A DNA stretch of 64,000 nt from Actinomadura mexicana (GTDB lineage Bacteria > Actinomycetota > Actinomycetes > Streptosporangiales > Streptosporangiaceae): the NCBI RefSeq assembly GCF_900188105.1, contig NZ_FZNP01000009.1, positions 1-64,000 on the forward strand. Direction: 5' to 3'. Positions 60,316 through 64,000 of the stretch are shown here, piece by piece (position 1 is the first letter of the stretch; every line of letters begins with the position of its first letter). A program made the position numbers and the translations under genes. The notes under the pieces are model-generated. The model saw only the letters and a program-made list of their open reading frames with translations. It was not told the origin of the DNA and searched no databases.

Positions 60316-61059
60316 TCAGAAATTTTTCGCGAACAGGTCCCTGACCTGGTGACACAGGACGCTGAACGCCAGCGCGTCCGGCATCCGGGAGGCGATCGTT
60401 ACCAGGTCCGTCCGGCCTGGGCGGGCCTGGACGGTCACCATCCCGCCCCCGATCACCACGTCGCGGACGGCGCTCCAGGGCAGCCGCTCCCCGTCCTTCT
60501 CGACACCGTCCAGGTCCACGGTGAACGGGCCGGTCCGCACGGACTCCCCCGCCTTCACCGCCGCCAGTTGGCGCGGGACGATCCGGGCGGTCACCTCCTG
60601 GGCGACGGCGACGCCGAGCGTCCGGACGTCGGGGATGTCGTCGCCGAGCCGCAGCCGGTTCCCGTCGTCGGCGACGACCGTGAAGCACCACCGGACGCGC
60701 CCGCCGGGCCCGCCCGGTACGCCGGCGACCGTCACCGAGACGAGCTCGTCCCACGTGTAGGCCCCGCCGTCCGGCCCGGTGAGCGCCAGGCCCCCGGTGT
60801 GGAGGGCGGCGACGCGGGCCCGGACGCGCGGGCGGTCCCGTCCCGCCATCCATCCGGCGGCGGCCGCGTACCCCATCGACAGGAGCAGCGCCGGGACGCC
60901 CACCCACCAGACGCCGTCGTGCAGGTACACGACGGCCGCCGGGACGAGCGCGGCGGCGGCCAGGCACAGCAGCGCCAGCCATGCCCAGGTGCGGCGGGCC
61001 GCGGCCCGCCCGTCGAAGACCCGGACCGGTTCGCCGAGCCGGTCCCGTGGGAGTGCCAC
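60316..61059 (-). CDS. DUF6585-like membrane protein
   Basis: The 247-residue product has two adjacent transmembrane helices (TWAWLALLCLAAAALVPAAVVYL and WWVGVPALLLSMGYAAAAGWM) after a short cytoplasmic head, then a beta-rich part (VAALHTGGLALTGPDGGAYTWDELVSVTV, RLRLGDDIPDV) resembling PH-like DUF6585 proteins. Function unknown. The start is uncertain; GTG at 61059 opens LGEPVRVFDGR-type sequence. The open frame extends to 61164. Confidence 0.65.
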   Translation of the reverse strand: MALPRDRLGEPVRVFDGRAAARRTWAWLALLCLAAAALVPAAVVYLHDGVWWVGVPALLLSMGYAAAAGWMAGRDRPRVRARVAALHTGGLALTGPDGGAYTWDELVSVTVAGVPGGPGGRVRWCFTVVADDGNRLRLGDDIPDVRTLGVAVAQEVTARIVPRQLAAVKAGESVRTGPFTVDLDGVEKDGERLPWSAVRDVVIGGGMVTVQARPGRTDLVTIASRMPDALAFSVLCHQVRDLFAKNF

Positions 61060-61266
61060 GACGGCGCTACCCGGCCGCGCGGGCCCGTGTGAAAGGCACG
61101 AACCTGCCCCACGCCATCTCTGCCTCCCTTGCCCCGTCGTCACCAATACCGTACGTCTCCCCACTTATAGTGCGCAGCGTCACAGTGATCACTAAGAAGT
61201 TGCGGTTCGGCGGCGTCCTGGCTGGTTAATCTCGGCGGAGGACCCCTCCCTTCCGGAACGAGAGAC

Positions 61267-62343
61267 ATGCCGACTGATCCGACCCGGCCCTCCTACACGC
61301 CTGTGCAGCGGCGGCTGCTCACCACCGCCGCCGGTCTCGTCGTCGCGGCGCTCGCGGGCGGCGCGTTCGCGCTGACCTACGACGTGCTGCGCGAGCTCGC
61401 CGTCGCCGGCGGGGTGAGCGGCCGCTGGGCGCCGCTGTACCCGGCGATGGCCGATACCCTCACCGCCGTGACGATCCTGTCGCTCGTCGTCACCCGCAAC
61501 GCCCGCTGGTGGACGCGGCTGCCGCGCTGGACGCTGCTGGTCCTGCTCCTCGCCGGGGGCGCGGCGGTCTCCGTCCAGCACTCGGTCCGCGGGTTCGGCC
61601 CGCTGCCGGACGACGCGGTGCGGACGGGCGTGGCCGTGGCGCCGCACGCCATGCTCGTGATCGCCGTCTGGCTGTGGCTGACGATGGTCAAGCAGATCCG
61701 GGTGGCGCGACCCGTCGCCGGGGACGAGGCGCCGGCCGAGGCGCAGCGCGGCCACGTCAAGCTCCTGGGGCCCGCGGCGCCGCCGCTCGCGCTGGAGGCG
61801 CCCGCCGCGCAGGAACCGGAACCGGAGCGCGAGCCCGAACCAGAGCGCGAGCCCGAACCGGAGCCGGAGCCGGAGCGCGAGCCGGAGCCGGAGCGCGAGC
61901 CGATCCTGCCGTTCAAGGACGAGCCCGAGTGGACCGTCGCCGAGAAGCCCGCGCCCGGCGCCGACGAGTTCGAATCCTTCGCCTGGGAGGAGAGCCTGTC
62001 GTCGGAGCCGGCGCCGCCGCTGGACCCGCTCCCGCGGCCCCGCCGGCCGCTGGACGCGGTGCCGGACCGGCTGCCGACGGACGTCGAGCTCGTCCGGGGC
62101 AGGGACCGCGCCCCCGAGGAGCCCCCGGCCGCCGCGACGACCCGCCCCGACCTCGTGGTGCCCCCGCCCTACGGCACCGCCGAGGACGAGGACGACGGCC
62201 CGCCCGCCGACCGCGCCGAGGACCCCGACGCCGGAGACCGCGACTCGGAGGAATCCGACGCGGGCGACCGTCCGGGCAGGGACGACTGGAACCCGCCGCC
62301 GTCCAGCAACTTCCGCAGCGGTCCCGTCCCTCCCGCCGAATAA
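61267..62343 (+). CDS. DUF2637-like membrane protein with acidic repeat tail
   Basis: The 358-residue protein has four N-terminal transmembrane helices (LLTTAAGLVVAALAGGAFALTYDVL, PLYPAMADTLTAVTILSLVVT, TLLVLLLAGGAAVSV, AVAPHAMLVIAVWLWLTM), resembling DUF2637 proteins such as SpdB, and a long disordered tail with EPEPEREPE repeats (about 180-220) and many acidic residues. On the chromosome the job of such proteins is unclear. ATG at 61267 follows GAGAGAC. It is divergent from the DUF6585-like gene. Confidence 0.75.
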   Translation: MPTDPTRPSYTPVQRRLLTTAAGLVVAALAGGAFALTYDVLRELAVAGGVSGRWAPLYPAMADTLTAVTILSLVVTRNARWWTRLPRWTLLVLLLAGGAAVSVQHSVRGFGPLPDDAVRTGVAVAPHAMLVIAVWLWLTMVKQIRVARPVAGDEAPAEAQRGHVKLLGPAAPPLALEAPAAQEPEPEREPEPEREPEPEPEPEREPEPEREPILPFKDEPEWTVAEKPAPGADEFESFAWEESLSSEPAPPLDPLPRPRRPLDAVPDRLPTDVELVRGRDRAPEEPPAAATTRPDLVVPPPYGTAEDEDDGPPADRAEDPDAGDRDSEESDAGDRPGRDDWNPPPSSNFRSGPVPPAE

Positions 62344-62463
62344 AGAGCCGGCCCCGGCACCGCCGCCGGGCCTTTGCCTTGATCTGAAAAGTGCCCTTTC
62401 CTCCCGCGCGAGCTGATCTGCGCGCATCGGATGAAAGGGAGGCGGCGGGGAAGGTATGTCTCT

Positions 62464-63681
62464 ATGACGACCGTTTCGTGGGTCGAGGGCAGCCAGGACG
62501 GCGGCTTCGGCATCGAGAACCTGCCGTACGGGGTCTTCTCGCGCCCGGGGGAACTGCCGCGGGTCGGCGTGGCCATCGGCGACCGCGTCCTCGACCTGGC
62601 CGAGATGTCGGCCGCGGGGCTGGTGGAGGACCGGCGCTACTTCGCCTCCGGGTCGCTGAACGCCTTCATGGTCGCGGGACGCGCCGCCTGGCAGGCGAAC
62701 CGGGAGCGGGTGACGGAGCTGCTCTCCGACGAGGTGTACCGGGGGCGGGTCGAGCCCCACCTGATCCCGGTCGCGGACGTGGACATGCAGAGGCCGTTCG
62801 AGGTCGCCGACTACGTCGACTTCTACTCCTCGGAGCACCACGCGACGAACGCGGGACGGATCCTGCGGCCGAAGGGCGAGCCGCTGCCGCCGAACTGGAA
62901 GCACATGCCGGTCGCCTACCACGGCCGCTCCGGGACCGTGTACCCGACGCGGACGCCGATCATCCGGCCGTCCGGGCAGCGGCGGGCGAAGGACGATCCG
63001 GAGCCGTCCTTCGGCCCGTCGCGGCGGCTGGACTTCGAGGCGGAGGTCGGCTTCGTCGTCGGGGTCCCCTCGCCTGCCGGGCGCGGCGTCCCGACCGCCG
63101 CGTTCCGCGACCACGTGTTCGGGTTCGTGCTGGTGAACGACTGGAGCGCGCGCGACCTGCAGATGTGGGAGTCGCAGCCGCTCGGCCCCTTCCTCGGCAA
63201 GTCGTTCGCGACGTCGGTCTCGTCGTGGGTGGTGCCGGTCGCGGCGCTGGAGCCCGCGCGCGTCTCGCCGCCCGTCCAGGATCCGGCACCGCTGCCCTAC
63301 CTGCGCTGCGACGAGCCGTGGGGGCTGGACCTGCACCTGGAGGTCCTGATCAACGGCCGGGTGGCGGCGCGGCCGAAGTTCGCGTCGATGTACTGGACGC
63401 CGCCGCAGCAGCTCGCGCACGCGACGGTGAACGGCGCCCCGCTGCGCACCGGCGACCTGTTCGCGTCCGGCACGGTCTCGGGACCCGAGCGCGAGGAGCG
63501 CGGCTGCCTGTTGGAGCTCAGCTGGAACGGCCAGGAGCCCCTGCTGCTGGACGACGGTACGGAGCGCATGTTCCTGGAGGACGGCGACACCGTGACGCTC
63601 CGCGCCCAGGCGCCGGGGGCCGCCGGTTCACGCGTCGCCCTGGGCGAAGTGACGGGGACCGTCCACCCGGCTCCGTCGTAG
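62464..63681 (+). CDS. fahA: Fumarylacetoacetase
   Basis: The 405-residue enzyme splits fumarylacetoacetate to fumarate and acetoacetate in tyrosine/phenylalanine breakdown. Conserved segments include SWVEGSQDGGFGIENLPYGVF, DYVDFYSSEHHATNAGRILRP, MPVAYHGRSGTVYPTRTPI, FEAEVGFVVGVPSP, VLVNDWSARDLQMWESQPLGPFLGKSFATSVSSWVVP and FASGTVSGPEREERGCLLELSW. It is slightly shorter than animal enzymes, as usual in bacteria. No hmgA or hppD is adjacent. The gene is convergent with ispF, with nine bases between the stop codons. Confidence 0.96.
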   Translation: MTTVSWVEGSQDGGFGIENLPYGVFSRPGELPRVGVAIGDRVLDLAEMSAAGLVEDRRYFASGSLNAFMVAGRAAWQANRERVTELLSDEVYRGRVEPHLIPVADVDMQRPFEVADYVDFYSSEHHATNAGRILRPKGEPLPPNWKHMPVAYHGRSGTVYPTRTPIIRPSGQRRAKDDPEPSFGPSRRLDFEAEVGFVVGVPSPAGRGVPTAAFRDHVFGFVLVNDWSARDLQMWESQPLGPFLGKSFATSVSSWVVPVAALEPARVSPPVQDPAPLPYLRCDEPWGLDLHLEVLINGRVAARPKFASMYWTPPQQLAHATVNGAPLRTGDLFASGTVSGPEREERGCLLELSWNGQEPLLLDDGTERMFLEDGDTVTLRAQAPGAAGSRVALGEVTGTVHPAPS

Positions 63682-63690
63682 CGGCGGCCG

Positions 63691-64000
63691 TTACGCGGGC
63701 GGGAGGACGAGAGCGTTGGCGATGGCCGCGAGACCCTCGCCGCGCCCCGTCAGGCCCAGGCCGTCGGTGGTGGTGGCGGAGACGGTGACCGGGGCGCCGG
63801 ACAGGGCCTCGGTGAGGGTCTTCTCCGCCTCGGCGCGCCGTTTGCCGATCTTGGGACGGTTGCCGATGATCTGGATGGCGACGTTGCCGATCGTGTAACC
63901 GGCCTCGTCGACGCGGCGGGCGACCTCGCGCAGCAGGTCGACGCCGGAAGCGCCCGACCAGCGCGGGTCGGCGGTGCCGAACACGGCGCCGAGGTCACCG
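63691..64000 (-). CDS. ispF: 2-C-methyl-D-erythritol 2,4-cyclodiphosphate synthase, 5' part cut by window end
   Basis: The 103 visible codons are the C-terminal two thirds of IspF: GDLGAVFGTADPRWSGASG, IGNVAIQIIGNRPKIGKRRAEAE, VTVSATTTDGLGLTGRGEGLAAIANALVLPPA. The enzyme makes the cyclic diphosphate of the MEP isoprenoid route. The open frame continues past 64000, so the start is outside. An internal GTG is not a start. ispD is probably upstream. Confidence 0.95.
   Translation of the reverse strand, partial: GDLGAVFGTADPRWSGASGVDLLREVARRVDEAGYTIGNVAIQIIGNRPKIGKRRAEAEKTLTEALSGAPVTVSATTTDGLGLTGRGEGLAAIANALVLPPA

Overview
The window is high-GC actinomycete chromosome, most like the Actinomadura/Thermomonosporaceae group. 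This is inferred from codon bias, a CIRCE-controlled solo groEL, a groEL-cysO-thrC-otsA-otsB-DUF3263 neighbourhood familiar from filamentous actinomycetes, mycosin, SHOCT and ECF42 genes, and a pSAM2-like integrative element. Species was not determined.

Region 1 (1-36391) is mostly chromosomal. In order it holds a small membrane protein, a scramblase-like protein, groEL, a secreted protein with two copies of an unfamiliar domain joined by a 27-bp-repeat linker, cysO and thrC. A 77-bp tandem repeat array lies just upstream of thrC. Next come a CDF cation exporter, otsA, a sulfotransferase, an ECF sigma factor divergent from a Ser/Thr kinase, PadR, otsB, DUF3263, MarR, a mycosin-like protease, an ActP-type symporter with DUF485, TetR, P450, a serine hydrolase, an I36 inhibitor, a DMT permease, a HEAT-repeat protein, and a MarR regulator followed by a Dyp peroxidase with a twin-palindrome operator between them.

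Region 2 (about 36500-53434) is mobile DNA built up at a tRNA-Thr(TGT) gene. A deleted ISL3 element and a frameshifted integrase remain from an older insertion. A 62-bp copy of the tRNA 3' part (39256-39317) is repeated at 53343-53404 and bounds a 14-kb actinomycete integrative and conjugative element (AICE). Next to the left att site is an AT-richer RloA/RloB (AbiL-like) phage-defence pair. The element core has three small minus-strand genes, a monooxygenase-fold/XRE regulator pair flanked on both sides by AAGTAC/GTACTT palindromes, a hairpin-rich non-coding segment, then an SCO3933-like protein, TraSA-type FtsK translocase, SpdB-like protein, several small proteins, RepSA-like initiator, excisionase and integrase. 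Two interspersed repeat families (R1, R2) were noticed only in and beside this region.

Region 3 (53435-64000) returns to chromosome: a DGPF/ECF42 pair, an EamA permease, rlmB, cysS, a second DGPF/ECF42 pair on the other strand, a DUF6585-like protein, a DUF2637-like protein, fumarylacetoacetase, and the 3' part of ispF. The usual ispF-cysS-rlmB order is kept, but about 5 kb of other genes separates ispF from cysS.

The best candidates for something new are the defence pair in the AICE with its regulator/operator set, the hairpin segment 46314-46451, the two-module repeat-linker secreted protein, and the 77-bp repeats in front of thrC.
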